The notes below the pieces were generated by a model. That model saw nothing but the letters and a program-made list of their open reading frames with translations. It was not told where the DNA came from and made no database searches. From Alteromonas pelagimontana (lineage in GTDB: Bacteria > Pseudomonadota > Gammaproteobacteria > Enterobacterales > Alteromonadaceae), in NCBI RefSeq assembly GCF_002499975.2, contig NZ_CP052766.1, positions 4,030,001-4,094,000 of the forward strand: a stretch of 64,000 nucleotides of DNA, read 5' to 3'. Numbering within the stretch: position 1 is the first letter of the stretch; every line of letters begins with the position of its first letter. The position numbers and the translations under genes are program-made. Positions 35,001-47,473 of the stretch are shown piece after piece.

Positions 35001-35488
35001 TTGATAAAGAGACCAGAACCCGCTTTTCCCAAACCTTTGAAGATGTGAATGAAGGTTTGAAAACGCTGTTTCCGAAGGTATTTGGCGGAGGAGCAGCTTA
35101 TCTGGCATTAACGGATGATGATTTACTGGAAACCGGTGTCACCATCATGGCTCGGCCGCCGGGAAAGAAAAATAGTACAATTCACCTATTAAGCGGTGGA
35201 GAAAAAGCCTTAACAGCTTTATCATTGGTGTTTGCAATATTTCGGTTGAATCCGGCGCCGTTTTGTCTGTTGGATGAAGTGGATGCGCCATTGGATGATG
35301 CCAACGTGGGGCGTTTCTGTAATTTAGTTTCGGAAATGTCTAGTTCAGTGCAGTTTATTTACATTACCCATAATAAGATTGCGATGGAGATGGCCACCCA
35401 TCTTACCGGCGTTACCATGGCTGAACCCGGGGTATCTCGTATGGTAGCGGTGGATGTAGATGAAGCTATGGCCTTCGTAGAAGCATAA
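32018..35488 (+). CDS. smc: Chromosome segregation protein SMC
   Basis: 1156 residues. N-terminal ATPase half with MRLKKIKLAGFKSFVDPTTI and Walker A GPNGCGKSN at about 32-40, long coiled coils (about 165-490 and 650-990) rich in Gln, Glu and Leu, a hinge (about 500-640, KLVEQTLKYLQHPVVANELS onwards), and a C-terminal half with signature LSGGEKALTALSL and Walker B FCLLDEVDAPLDDAN. Forms the bacterial condensin ring. Many gammaproteobacteria use MukB instead; Alteromonadales with an Smc next to zipA-ligA are usual. The start is GTG. No scpA or scpB neighbour is in the window. Confidence 0.97.
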   Translation: MRLKKIKLAGFKSFVDPTTIPFPGKMTAILGPNGCGKSNVIDAVRWVLGESSAKNLRGDAMTDVIFNGSSARKPVGQCSVELTFDNSSGRIGGEYAKYNELAVKRLVTRDAQSHYFLNGVKCRRRDVTDLFLGTGLGPRSYAIIEQGMISRLIESKPQELRIFIEEAAGISKYKERRRETESRIRHTHENLERLEDVRNELGKQLEKLQRQAAAAQRYKTLKSTERTLKAELAAIRWLKHNEHISRLESDERQQQSEVDALVAQQRGDEAGMMVYTEQAASHKAQLDDLQQQLFGISTSITRIEQNMLHSQQRNNQITEELDELNNKRNVLASAMSEAKTAKAMAQQQLEELIPRQEIIDETLFQAQDNRDQAEQALRSFNAKSRDQESGYNDVKQKAQNCHGQIQSAMNMQLRTSQRISELKQELRELAQDDLTVKLAQLQNEIELARGKLGSCEVSYSQRAENHNAATEKSRQTQGLLTQAQGDVQQMESRIAALETLQQSAVAENGELPDSVQALWQSLVVEPGREKLVEQTLKYLQHPVVANELSLQDLIDDLDNVPAGIPIYTSDSFTTTKIPGTLAQSLNQTRVPNIFNSIYIASDVATAMERVSSLDNNESVVLESGGWIGRDWLVYGEASEETGALQRAAQLSSLYEHLQQLQAKLEETSELADNFRANERETLIQLDEAKAKRNETSNALQQLQNQYGVAKLQKEQSENRAQRTAEDLAKHEEMLEMEQQQIEALSAQLEVLEESIVDHETQMEESQQQREKLEHQAIEFRRSVDQYTAEKHQLALSIQQQQSQQSLYEQQVTRNQTQLAEYENRERLLREERDSIATPLETQKEQLQTLLLQREDTEELRLTEQQKLQNAEALLQEAQQGQKGLQEQIQQRQKIIDSVKIEIEGYRVRANSVLEQLQETGQSLKPILENLANNADENEWQKELEKTTAAVARLGAVNLAAVEEYEVQAERKNHLDMQHEDLVTAMDTLQTAIRKIDKETRTRFSQTFEDVNEGLKTLFPKVFGGGAAYLALTDDDLLETGVTIMARPPGKKNSTIHLLSGGEKALTALSLVFAIFRLNPAPFCLLDEVDAPLDDANVGRFCNLVSEMSSSVQFIYITHNKIAMEMATHLTGVTMAEPGVSRMVAVDVDEAMAFVEA

Positions 35489-35506
35489 CAAAGGGCGATT
35501 TGATTA

Positions 35507-38910
<3,404 letters not shown>

Positions 38911-38938
38911 GGATAAGTAGCGACGCAGATGTTATTAA

Positions 38939-38970
38939 TAAAAAGAGGAACTAACATTCCTCTTTTTTTT
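38939..38970 (+). terminator. Terminator between ligA and the DUF2062 gene
   Basis: AAAAGAGGA pairs with TCCTCTTTT, with T runs on both sides. It ends ligA on the plus strand and overlaps the last codons (KKEEC) of the convergent DUF2062 gene. Confidence 0.85.
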
Positions 38971-39484
38971 GCTGCCTTGCCAGTCTTCGTTTTTCCCAGG
39001 ATTTGCGGACCGAAAATCGCCACAGCCAGTTTAAACCGAAATAACCTGCCAGCCCACCAACTACGGAACAGATAGCGCAACCTACCAGGAAAGCGGGGCC
39101 TATCGTAGACAAACTTTCAACAACCCACTGCCAACTGAACTGAAACTCGAAGTGCTTCGGGTCAGACCCAAGTACAGTAGTTCCTATTTTATAAGCACCG
39201 TAAAATATCGGAGGAATAGTAAAAGGATTAGTAATCCATACTGTGGCTACAGATAACGGTAGATTGACGCGAAACGGAATTGCAGCGGCGGCGGAAAGCC
39301 ACATCTGAAAGGGGACTGGCCAGAAGGCAAAAAATAATCCGATTCCTAATGCGCCTGATGCCGAACGACGATTTAAATGCCACAGGTTCGGCTCATGCAA
39401 TATCGTCCCGAACATTCGCAATGCACGCTGTTTCTTTATTGTCTGATGATCGGGCAAAAACCGCTTTATAAATTTTCTTGGCAT
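38951..39484 (-). CDS. DUF2062 domain-containing membrane protein
   Basis: 177 residues from the ATG at 39484; a TTG five codons earlier is less likely. Family motifs LWHLNRRSASGALGIGLFFA, FWPVPFQMWLSAAAAIPFRVN, and VTNPFTIPPIFYGAYKIG are present, with three hydrophobic segments (about 46-66, 83-105, 140-165). DUF2062 proteins are inner-membrane proteins of unknown function that often neighbour comEC in gammaproteobacteria. The lysine-rich C-terminus is encoded by the terminator stem. Confidence 0.92.
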   Translation of the reverse strand: MPRKFIKRFLPDHQTIKKQRALRMFGTILHEPNLWHLNRRSASGALGIGLFFAFWPVPFQMWLSAAAAIPFRVNLPLSVATVWITNPFTIPPIFYGAYKIGTTVLGSDPKHFEFQFSWQWVVESLSTIGPAFLVGCAICSVVGGLAGYFGLNWLWRFSVRKSWEKRRLARQQKKEEC

Positions 39485-39522
39485 ACAAAAAATGACCAAT
39501 TTCGTAGGAACGAAGCAACGGA

Positions 39523-41943
39523 ATGCAACAATATACCACTATTTGGCTGGCCGCCTTTTGTGCAGGAGCACTATCTGCGGTGCTATGGCCTGTATTGCCA
39601 AACCTGTGGGTATTGTCAGCCGGAGCCCTGCTTTTATCGGCGCTACTTTTAAGCAACTGCCGAAATTCTCTTTACTGTGTACCTTCGCACCCACTAAAAA
39701 GTTCGTTTACCAACGCAATCTCCCGTAGTGTTGGGCCGATTATTGGTGGTGTCGGTTTACTATTCGGGGCACTGTGGGTGGCGAGTGTAGGGCATTGGCA
39801 CACCGCTTGGCAACTCCCTCTGGACAAAATTCAACAAGATGTCGTTTTAACAGGACAGATCGTGGAATATCGACATGATGCGCTTCGCTCGACAATGGTA
39901 ATGTCTGTCAGCCAACTAGATGAAAGTCAAATTCAGCCAGCGCGAAAAATAGCGTTATCCTGGGCTAAACCCACAGCAAAACTTGCTGTTCATCAGCAAG
40001 TGTTAGTCACCGCCAGGTTGAAACCTGCCTACGGAAGCGCCAATCCGGGTACCAGAAGTAAGCAGCAATATTTGGTGGCTAAGGAAATAGTTGCTACGGG
40101 ATATATCCGCAACGCTGCGCCTATTAAAGTTCTGCAACCTGCAAAGAGTTTGCACTACCAACTGGGTGCGCATATTGATAACGCGAGGCTAAAGCATGGG
40201 CGATGGCTAAAAGCGTTACTGATCGGCGATCGCAGCGACTTCACAGCGGATGACTGGCAAATGATGCAGGTCACCGGCACCGCGCATTTATTTAGCATTT
40301 CCGGCTTACATCTTGGTATGGTCGCGGCATTTAGCTACGGGTTTATGATGATAATCGGCGTGGGTTTCTCCTGCTTAAGTGGCCTGCGCACACCCGTGCT
40401 GAATCTTGACCGGCAACTGGTGATACCGGTACTGGCGATGTGTGCGGGATATGCGCATCTGGCAGGATGGCAATTGCCAGTAACCCGGGCTTTGGTGTTA
40501 CTCAGCGTCTATTTTGCCATTAAGCACTTTTATCGGCACTGGGCTGCGCATCACATTGCTCTTTGGATGCTAGTGGCTGTAATTATTTGCTTTCCGTTCA
40601 GCATTTTATCCGCCAGCCTCTACCTGAGTGCCGGAGCGGTATTAATGATATGGTTTATCAACTGGCGTTCTCCCGCTTTATCAATTACCGGATATCAGAA
40701 ATTTAAGCAGCTCATCCGCATCCAATTGTGGCTGTCATTACTGATGTTACCGGTTACGCTAGGGTGGTTTGGAGCCGTTTCCTTAACTGCGCCTGTGGTA
40801 AACCTTTTCTGTGTACCCTTGGTTTCACTACTGGTGCCAGTGGGGGAGATAGCGCTGTTATTGAGCTGGTTTTTACCTCATACCGGTATGCCAGCTCTGG
40901 AATTTGTTGACTGGCTTATGGGCGGTATCCTGCGTGTGCTCTCCATTCCGGCACTGGAGGAAGGTATGGTAACAACCTCTGCATTTTCAAGTTCAAACGT
41001 CGTACTACTTTTAGCTGCCATTATTGCACTGAGCTTTCCACCATTTCAGCATAAACGTCTCATCTCTGGAATATTGCTTGTTGCTGCCTGTTCCGGGTTC
41101 GTTCCCTTCGCTTCGTCACCTTGGTACTTTCATAGCTTTGATGTTGGGCAAGGTACGGCGCTGCTTATTTCAAGAGGCGGTAAAGGTGTCATTGTCGATA
41201 CGGGAAAAAGTTTCCTATCTCAGGGCAGCTATATGGAAGCGGTGGTTATACCAGCACTTAATGCACTTTCGATTACGCAGATTGATCATATATTTGTAAG
41301 TCATGGTGATGATGATCACGCGGGCGGACTATCCGCAATACTGGAGTATACTAAAGCAAATGGGCAAGCTTCAGAGCCTGCCGTGCATCTGGCCGACGGC
41401 GATTGTCAGCAAGGGTTAAACTTGATGTGGGAAGGGCTCTCGTTTAGTAGTATCTGGCCGTTGCCTGGAAACCACATAACGGATAATAATCATTCGTGTG
41501 TTTTACTGGTTGACGATGGAAGCCATCGCTTACTTTTGCCCGGAGACATTGAAAGAAGCAGCGAATATGCGCTTTTATACAGGGCGTCAAACCTTAACGC
41601 TGATGTACTTGTGGCACCGCATCATGGTAGCAGTACCTCTTCTTCAGGTATTTTTGTGCAGCGAGTATCGCCCAAAATAGTGGTATTCAGCCAGGGTTAT
41701 GCTAACCAGTGGGGTTTTCCGTCTTCCGAAACGATGACGCGTTACCAGAAGGTAGGTGCAAAAATGTTCGCGACCAGTTATCACGGCTATATCCGCATTG
41801 ATTTTACCGGCGTTAACGCGCCTGAAGTTTTCACTTACCGTCAGCACCTTAACCCCCGATGGTTTCAACTGGGCCGAAAACCTGAAAACTGGATAGGTGA
41901 GGACTCGGATGGCCGTAAAAACGGAAAAGAATTGATGCCTTAA
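39523..41943 (+). CDS. comEC: DNA internalization/competence protein ComEC
   Basis: 806 residues (Rec2 type). N-terminal membrane segments and OB-like DUF4131 region, the competence domain (about 215-480, LLIGDRSDFTADDWQMMQ, TAHLFSISGLHLGMVA, LAGWQLPVTRALVLL), and a C-terminal metallo-beta-lactamase domain (about 535-770, FDVGQGTALLIS, SHGDDDHAGGL, APHHGSSTS). Forms the inner-membrane channel for transforming DNA. Its place before msbA-lpxK matches E. coli ycaI-msbA-lpxK. Starts on the opposite strand from DUF2062, 38 bases away. Confidence 0.96.
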   Translation: MQQYTTIWLAAFCAGALSAVLWPVLPNLWVLSAGALLLSALLLSNCRNSLYCVPSHPLKSSFTNAISRSVGPIIGGVGLLFGALWVASVGHWHTAWQLPLDKIQQDVVLTGQIVEYRHDALRSTMVMSVSQLDESQIQPARKIALSWAKPTAKLAVHQQVLVTARLKPAYGSANPGTRSKQQYLVAKEIVATGYIRNAAPIKVLQPAKSLHYQLGAHIDNARLKHGRWLKALLIGDRSDFTADDWQMMQVTGTAHLFSISGLHLGMVAAFSYGFMMIIGVGFSCLSGLRTPVLNLDRQLVIPVLAMCAGYAHLAGWQLPVTRALVLLSVYFAIKHFYRHWAAHHIALWMLVAVIICFPFSILSASLYLSAGAVLMIWFINWRSPALSITGYQKFKQLIRIQLWLSLLMLPVTLGWFGAVSLTAPVVNLFCVPLVSLLVPVGEIALLLSWFLPHTGMPALEFVDWLMGGILRVLSIPALEEGMVTTSAFSSSNVVLLLAAIIALSFPPFQHKRLISGILLVAACSGFVPFASSPWYFHSFDVGQGTALLISRGGKGVIVDTGKSFLSQGSYMEAVVIPALNALSITQIDHIFVSHGDDDHAGGLSAILEYTKANGQASEPAVHLADGDCQQGLNLMWEGLSFSSIWPLPGNHITDNNHSCVLLVDDGSHRLLLPGDIERSSEYALLYRASNLNADVLVAPHHGSSTSSSGIFVQRVSPKIVVFSQGYANQWGFPSSETMTRYQKVGAKMFATSYHGYIRIDFTGVNAPEVFTYRQHLNPRWFQLGRKPENWIGEDSDGRKNGKELMP

Positions 41944-41991
41944 TGGACAATTCGTGGGCTAAATTATGGATTTTCGCATCAAGCAGTTACA

Positions 41992-43773
41992 ATGGTGCTG
42001 ATAAACAACGTGGTGTTATATTTCATGCAGCAAATCGATTATTCAGCGTCGCAATTGCGCCGGTTCACAGGCTATCTTCGCGATTACAAATTGGCTTTCG
42101 CTCTTGCCGTCGTAGGGATGATCGGTTACTCCGCAGTGGATACCTACGTTGTCTCTCAACTACAGCCACTAATAGATGAATCGCTGGGCAACAGTGATCA
42201 CGAATATTTGCGGCTTGCTGCGTATGCCATTGTTCCGCTTTTCCTGCTCCGCGGCCTTTTTAATTTTCTTGGTACTTACATGCTGTCGTGGATTGGGTCT
42301 CGAGTCGTCATGCGTATGCGCCAGCAATTGTTTGAAAAGTACATTCATCTTCCCGTCTCTTTTCATGACAACAACGCGGTTGGAGGGCTGATCAGTAAGG
42401 TCACATATGATACAGAGCAAGTCGCCAATGCATCGGGCAAAGCGTTGCTGACTATTGTGAGAGAAGGCGCGTTTGTTATCGGTCTGCTCGGCGTGATGTT
42501 TTATCAATCGTGGGAACTGTCGCTGGTATTTCTTGTTATCGGACCTGTCGTCGCCGTTATTGTCGCGTTTGTAAGTAAACGGTTTCGGATTGTCAGCCGG
42601 AACATTCAGTTATCAATGGGTAACGTCACTTCTGCAGTCGAGCAGGCAGTAAAAGGCCACAAAGTTGTGTTGATGTTTGGCGGGCAAAAGATTGAAGAAG
42701 ATCGCTTTGCTAAGAAGAACAATTTTAATCGACAGCAAACTATGAAGCTGGCAGTGACTCAAATCTTGAGTGTATCTTCCATTCAGGTTATAGCTTCAAT
42801 TGCACTTGCGGTCGTACTATTTATTGCCAGTACGCCGCAAATGATAGAAGAACTTACCGCCGGTGTGTTTATCAGCGTAGTATTCTACATGGTGTTGTTG
42901 TTGAAGCCTCTAAAGCAATTAACCACAGTCAATAATGAATTTCAAAAAGGTATGGCTGCCTGTACCAGCGTGTTTGAAGTGCTGGATGAAAATGATGAGC
43001 CAGATAACGGGACGGTGACAAAACAGAGAGTAAAAGGAAATCTCAGCTTCGAAAACGTTACTTTTACTTACCCAGGCAAGAATATTCCGGCATTAAAGAA
43101 CATTTCTTTTTCCGCAAAAGCAGGGGAAACCGTTGCGCTTGTAGGCCGATCAGGCAGTGGTAAGTCAACCATATCATCGTTACTTACCAGATTTTATTCT
43201 CCGCAGCAGGGAGAAGTACTGCTAGATGACATTTCGCTGGAGGATTACGACCTCAAGTCATTGCGTAGCCAATTCGCGTTGGTTTCGCAGCATGTCACCT
43301 TGTTTAACGATACCATCGCCAATAACATCGCCTACGGGTCGTTAGAAAAAGTTAGCCGGAAAGACATTGAACAGGCTGCGGATATCGCACACGTTACTGA
43401 GTTTCTCGCCCAATTACCCGACGGTCTGGATTCAATAGTAGGAGAAAACGGCCTGATGTTATCCGGCGGTCAACGTCAGCGTATTGCTATCGCTCGCGCT
43501 ATTCTCACCAATGCGCCCGTATTAATTCTGGACGAAGCGACATCGGCTTTGGATACCGAGTCGGAAAGACTGATTCAGGATGCCTTGGAAAAACTGCAGA
43601 AAGAACGCACCAGTATTGTGGTAGCGCATCGTCTGTCTACTATTGAAAATGCTGACCAGATTATTGTGGTTGAACAAGGCCAGATCATTGAAAAAGGCAA
43701 GCACCATGAGTTGCTGGAAAAGCAAGGTCATTATGCTCAACTGCATACTTTACAGTTTGGTGACGCGGGGTGA
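41992..43773 (+). CDS. msbA: Lipid A export ATP-binding/permease protein MsbA
   Basis: 593 residues from this ATG; an ATG at 42025 (MQQIDYSASQL) is equally possible, since neither has a strong ribosome site. Six-helix ABC exporter domain (about 25-325) then ATPase: Walker A GRSGSGKST, Q-loop SQHVTLFND, signature LSGGQRQRIAIARA, Walker B LILDEATSALD, switch His in VAHRLST. Flips core-lipid A across the inner membrane. Overlaps lpxK by four bases, a coupled pair. Confidence 0.96.
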   Translation: MVLINNVVLYFMQQIDYSASQLRRFTGYLRDYKLAFALAVVGMIGYSAVDTYVVSQLQPLIDESLGNSDHEYLRLAAYAIVPLFLLRGLFNFLGTYMLSWIGSRVVMRMRQQLFEKYIHLPVSFHDNNAVGGLISKVTYDTEQVANASGKALLTIVREGAFVIGLLGVMFYQSWELSLVFLVIGPVVAVIVAFVSKRFRIVSRNIQLSMGNVTSAVEQAVKGHKVVLMFGGQKIEEDRFAKKNNFNRQQTMKLAVTQILSVSSIQVIASIALAVVLFIASTPQMIEELTAGVFISVVFYMVLLLKPLKQLTTVNNEFQKGMAACTSVFEVLDENDEPDNGTVTKQRVKGNLSFENVTFTYPGKNIPALKNISFSAKAGETVALVGRSGSGKSTISSLLTRFYSPQQGEVLLDDISLEDYDLKSLRSQFALVSQHVTLFNDTIANNIAYGSLEKVSRKDIEQAADIAHVTEFLAQLPDGLDSIVGENGLMLSGGQRQRIAIARAILTNAPVLILDEATSALDTESERLIQDALEKLQKERTSIVVAHRLSTIENADQIIVVEQGQIIEKGKHHELLEKQGHYAQLHTLQFGDAG

Positions 43774-44801
43774 GTAAGCTGGAACGAGCCTGGTACAGAG
43801 GCCACCCGTTCCTTTGGTTATTGTGGCCTTTTTCAATGTTGTTTGCTGCGGTTACTGCTTGTCGGCGGTATCTTTTCGCTACTGGGTTCATTGCCTCTTC
43901 CAAGCCTGATGCTTTTCTTGTTATTGTTGGTAATATCAGCGTTGGGGGAAACGGCAAGACCCCGGTGGTCATAGCTCTAGTTGAACATTTTCGTGCTAAG
44001 GGACTTAAAGTCGGTGTGCTAAGCCGCGGTTATGGCGGACGCGCGCAACATTTTCCTCATCATGTTATGCATGCTGACTCAGCTGCTCTCGTAGGCGATG
44101 AGCCAAGATTAATTGCGTCGCGCACTGGCGTAGATGTAGTCATTGACCCCCTCAGGCGCAGAGGAGCAGAGTTTCTTGTCAGCCGTTTTGGATGTCAGGT
44201 CATTGTGTGTGATGACGGTTTACAGCATTACGCGCTAAAAAGGGATGTTGAGCTGGTAGTGATGGATGAAAGACGCTACGGGAATGGAAAGCTTTTGCCA
44301 ATGGGGCCACTGCGTGAAGGGATCTGGCGTCTTGACACTGTGGATATGATTTTACACAACGTTAAGTGCGCAGAAGATGCGCGCTTGTTAAGTGTCACAA
44401 TTCCGCAGTTTCACATGCAATTGCGCTCATCCTGTATAATTAATGTTAAGGATCCTGCGCTCACCTTGGGTATTGAAGATTTTATTGCTCGATATCCTAG
44501 CGTGAATGCGATTGCTGGTATCGGTAACCCGCAGCGTTTTTTCACGCAACTGTCGAGTGCCGGTGTGAATGTATTAAAGAAGCGGGAATTTGCAGATCAC
44601 CATACCTTTGTAAAGGATGATATTCCTATAGGCCCTGTAATTATGACGGAAAAAGACGCCGTAAAAGTAAACTACTTCGCCCACGAAGAATGCTGGTACC
44701 TTGCAGTAAATGCAGTATTACCCGATGCATTTTATAATGAACTAAACACCCGTTTAGAAGCCTCTGGATGGCTGAATAAAGGAAGGTCAAATGGCGTTTG
44801 A
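43770..44801 (+). CDS. lpxK: Tetraacyldisaccharide 4'-kinase
   Basis: 343 residues. Adds the 4'-phosphate to the lipid A precursor. N-terminal membrane-associated helix ([18 protein letters not shown]), P-loop [37 protein letters not shown], catalytic-region [19 protein letters not shown], and C-terminal [11 protein letters not shown] start overlapping the msbA stop. Confidence 0.96.
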   Translation: MSKLERAWYRGHPFLWLLWPFSMLFAAVTACRRYLFATGFIASSKPDAFLVIVGNISVGGNGKTPVVIALVEHFRAKGLKVGVLSRGYGGRAQHFPHHVMHADSAALVGDEPRLIASRTGVDVVIDPLRRRGAEFLVSRFGCQVIVCDDGLQHYALKRDVELVVMDERRYGNGKLLPMGPLREGIWRLDTVDMILHNVKCAEDARLLSVTIPQFHMQLRSSCIINVKDPALTLGIEDFIARYPSVNAIAGIGNPQRFFTQLSSAGVNVLKKREFADHHTFVKDDIPIGPVIMTEKDAVKVNYFAHEECWYLAVNAVLPDAFYNELNTRLEASGWLNKGRSNGV

Positions 44802-44985
44802 TAAAAAATTACTGGATGTGGTGGCATGTCCATTGTGTAAAGGGAAACTTATTTTTGTTGATGATAAAAAAGCACTGGTGTGTCGATTTGATCGACTTTC
44901 CTATCCGGTAAAAGAGGGAATTCCGGTGCTTATTGAAGAAACGGCAAATCAATTATCTCTTGATGAACTCGAAGCCATTAAATAG
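44791..44985 (+). CDS. ycaR: Trm112-family protein YcaR
   Basis: 64 residues. Zinc-ribbon-like start [16 protein letters not shown] with CPLC, then [20 protein letters not shown], the whole UPF0434/Trm112 fold. Sits between lpxK and kdsB as in E. coli, overlapping lpxK by 11 bases. AGGAAGG precedes the ATG. Confidence 0.95.
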   Translation: MAFDKKLLDVVACPLCKGKLIFVDDKKALVCRFDRLSYPVKEGIPVLIEETANQLSLDELEAIK

Positions 44986-44995
44986 CAGGGATATT

Positions 44996-45751
44996 ATGTC
45001 TTTCATTGTAGTCATTCCCGCTCGTTTCGGCTCAAGTCGTTTTCCCGGCAAGCCTCTGGCTGATATTCAGGGTAAACCTATGATTCAGCACACGGTGGAA
45101 AGAGCACAGGAAGCGGGCGCCTCGCGGGTTATTGTTGCAACTGATGACGAACGGATTGCTAATGTGGCGAAGGGGTTTGTGGATGTATGCATGACTTCCA
45201 GGGATCATACATCGGGCACCGAACGTATAGCGGAAGTGATAAGCAGAGAAAAGCTCATAGACGACGCTATTATTGTAAACGTTCAGGGTGATGAACCCTT
45301 TGTGCCCGCTGAGAATATCAATCAAGTGGCTGCTAATTTGTCTGCTAACAGCGATGTCGCCATTGCAACGCTCGCTACACCGATTATTAGAGCGGATGAG
45401 GTATTAAACCCAAATGTGGTAAAGGTGGTAACGAATCAGTATTCTCACGCCATCTATTTTTCCCGCGCTGCCGTGCCTTTTGAACGAGATAGAATGCTTG
45501 GCAACCCTACCTACGCTAACCCTGATTTGTATTTCCGCCACATAGGGCTGTACGCGTATCGGGCCAAATATGTGCGTCAGTACGTAGCTTATGAACCTAC
45601 CGCGCTGGAACATATAGAATCGTTAGAGCAGCTACGGGCGCTTTGGTACGGGGACAAAATTCATGTAGATGTAGCACAAGCTCCCCCACCAGTAGGAATT
45701 GATACGCCAGAGGATCTGGCATCTCTACTACATATATTGTCAGAACGTTAA
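44996..45751 (+). CDS. kdsB: 3-deoxy-manno-octulosonate cytidylyltransferase
   Basis: 251 residues. Activates Kdo as CMP-Kdo for LPS inner core. Starts at the ATG 44996 (MSFIVVIPARFGSSRFPGKP); upstream starts would overlap ycaR. Motifs: DIQGKPMIQHTVERA, ATDD, VNVQGDEPFV, FSRAAVPFERD, HIGLYAYR, and LEQLRALWYGDKIHV near the end. Last gene of the comEC-kdsB run on this strand before an SDR gene 16 bases later. Confidence 0.97.
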   Translation: MSFIVVIPARFGSSRFPGKPLADIQGKPMIQHTVERAQEAGASRVIVATDDERIANVAKGFVDVCMTSRDHTSGTERIAEVISREKLIDDAIIVNVQGDEPFVPAENINQVAANLSANSDVAIATLATPIIRADEVLNPNVVKVVTNQYSHAIYFSRAAVPFERDRMLGNPTYANPDLYFRHIGLYAYRAKYVRQYVAYEPTALEHIESLEQLRALWYGDKIHVDVAQAPPPVGIDTPEDLASLLHILSER

Positions 45752-45767
45752 AGAAGGAGAAACGAAA

Positions 45768-46427
45768 ATGAACGTAGTCATAACGGGCGCAAATCGAGGT
45801 ATTGGTCTGGCATTGGTTCAGGCCTATCTTTCTCGTGGTGATAGAGTATATGGCGTCTGCCGAAATAGTAGTGATGAACTTAGCTCCTCAGGTGCGACAG
45901 TGGTAACAGGTGTCGATGTATCCAATCCAGAGAGTCTTCATCAGTCATTGGCCTCACTGTTAAGCGTTAAGATAGACATGCTAATTAACAATGCCGGCGT
46001 GCTTGGGCGCGAAAGTCTGGAAGACTGGGACCCGAACACGATCGACTATCAGTTTCGAGTCAATGCGCTAGGGCCGCTGTTGGTAACTCAGTTGCTGCTA
46101 CCGGCAATGGCGGAAAATGCCAAAATTGGCTTGATGACCAGCCGTATGGGCTCAATGACTGATAACGGTTCTGGTGGTTATTATGGTTATCGTATGTCCA
46201 AAGCGGCGTTAAACGCGGCGGGAGTATCCCTTGCCAGAGATTTGCGGCCCAGAGGAATAGCGGTGGCGCTTCTCCATCCGGGCTTTGTTCAAACAGAAAT
46301 GGTAAACAACGCAGGCGATATTGATGCTGCCACTGCGGCGAAAGGACTGGTAGAAAGAATGGGTGAGCTTACGTTGGAAAGCACCGGGGGCTTTTTCCAC
46401 TCTAACGGAGACTCCTTACCGTGGTAA
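45768..46427 (+). CDS. SDR family oxidoreductase (C-factor-like)
   Basis: 219 residues from the ATG at 45768, preceded by AAGGAG. Cofactor loop TGANRGIGLAL, NNAGVLG, catalytic serine in LMTSRMGSM, and YGYRMSKAALN with the Tyr-x-x-x-Lys pair, then HPGFVQTEM. This is the short csgA/C-factor-like SDR type. It begins 16 bases after kdsB and its end overlaps the Kelch gene. Substrate unknown. Confidence 0.9.
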   Translation: MNVVITGANRGIGLALVQAYLSRGDRVYGVCRNSSDELSSSGATVVTGVDVSNPESLHQSLASLLSVKIDMLINNAGVLGRESLEDWDPNTIDYQFRVNALGPLLVTQLLLPAMAENAKIGLMTSRMGSMTDNGSGGYYGYRMSKAALNAAGVSLARDLRPRGIAVALLHPGFVQTEMVNNAGDIDAATAAKGLVERMGELTLESTGGFFHSNGDSLPW

Positions 46428-47428
46428 AATGGCTGGTTGCAGGATTGTGGCTGACAGGAACCTTTGCCAGTGCCATAGCTGCTGAGCCGGTAACAAACTA
46501 CCGATGGTCATTAGGACCTTCTTTACCTCAGCCGGTGCAGGAAATTTATCCCGCGGTGTTACATAATGCGATTTATGTCGCTGGCGGATTACGCGCAACG
46601 GAAACCGGTGGTTTAAACGTTTCTGCTCACGTTTATCGGCTGCAAAAGGACCAAGAAAAATGGCAGCGATTGGCCCCTTTGCCAGCACCTCGGCACCACC
46701 CGATGTTGGTCGCGGTTAAGGACAATATATGGTCTTTTGGTGGTTTTGTCGAATCTGACGACGGGCAGTGGACAAATACTAATTCCGTCCTTATGTATGA
46801 CGAAAATGTGAATGAATGGGCCGAAAAAACGCCTATGCCAGTCGCATTATCCGAAACCGTTTCAGGTATATTGAACGGGAAGATTCATATTGCTGGGGGG
46901 CGAACTCCTAAAAAAGGTAGCAATGGGAAGTGGGCGGATCAGGAAGATGCAAATTGGCATGGCGTATTTGATCCCGAAGCTGGAGTTTGGCAGACAGCAG
47001 CGCCAATGCCTACTTCCAGAAACAGTGCATGCGCTGTGGTAGCGAAAGGTAAATGGCATGTCATTGGCGGACGTACGGTGGAAGAGGGCAATCTGGATTC
47101 ACATGAAATTTTTGATCCCGCCACCAATGAGTGGGTTGAAGGAAAGCCGCTTCCACAGCCGCAGGCGGGGCTAGCTTGCGCGGTATTACACGGCAATATT
47201 TTTGCTTTTGGTGGAGAATACTTCACCGAGGGACGCGGCGTATTTTCATCAGTATGGCGCTATAACTTGAAGCGAGAAAAATGGTCGCAGGCCACAGTCA
47301 TGCCGGTGCCCCGGCATGGATTAGGGGCGGTGTCTGTTGACGACGCTATATGGATAATCGGTGGTGCGGCTAAAGCGGGTGCAAATGATACCCGCTCAAC
47401 TGTCAGCAAGCTTAAACTTCACCAATAA
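46421..47428 (+). CDS. Secreted Kelch-repeat beta-propeller protein
   Basis: 335 residues. Signal peptide MVKWLVAGLWLTGTFASAIA with a probable cut after AIAA. Five or six Kelch blades, each with GG after a strand and a Trp five or so residues before the next: AIYVAGGLRA, NIWSFGGFVE, KIHIAGGRTP, KWHVIGGRTV, NIFAFGGEYF, AIWIIGGAAK. This resembles NanM-type propellers, but sialic acid mutarotase function is not supported by any neighbour. GTG start overlapping the SDR end by seven bases. Confidence 0.88.
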   Translation: MVKWLVAGLWLTGTFASAIAAEPVTNYRWSLGPSLPQPVQEIYPAVLHNAIYVAGGLRATETGGLNVSAHVYRLQKDQEKWQRLAPLPAPRHHPMLVAVKDNIWSFGGFVESDDGQWTNTNSVLMYDENVNEWAEKTPMPVALSETVSGILNGKIHIAGGRTPKKGSNGKWADQEDANWHGVFDPEAGVWQTAAPMPTSRNSACAVVAKGKWHVIGGRTVEEGNLDSHEIFDPATNEWVEGKPLPQPQAGLACAVLHGNIFAFGGEYFTEGRGVFSSVWRYNLKREKWSQATVMPVPRHGLGAVSVDDAIWIIGGAAKAGANDTRSTVSKLKLHQ

Positions 47429-47442
47429 TCTGTATTCTCGCT

Positions 47443-47465
47443 AAAGAAAGCCTGCAAAAGCAGGC
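47443..47465 (-). terminator. Terminator of rimO
   Basis: Read on the minus strand: GCCTGC, TTTT, GCAGGC, then a T-rich run. It lies between the convergent Kelch gene and rimO and may serve both. Confidence 0.7.
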
Positions 47466-47473
47466 GTTACTCA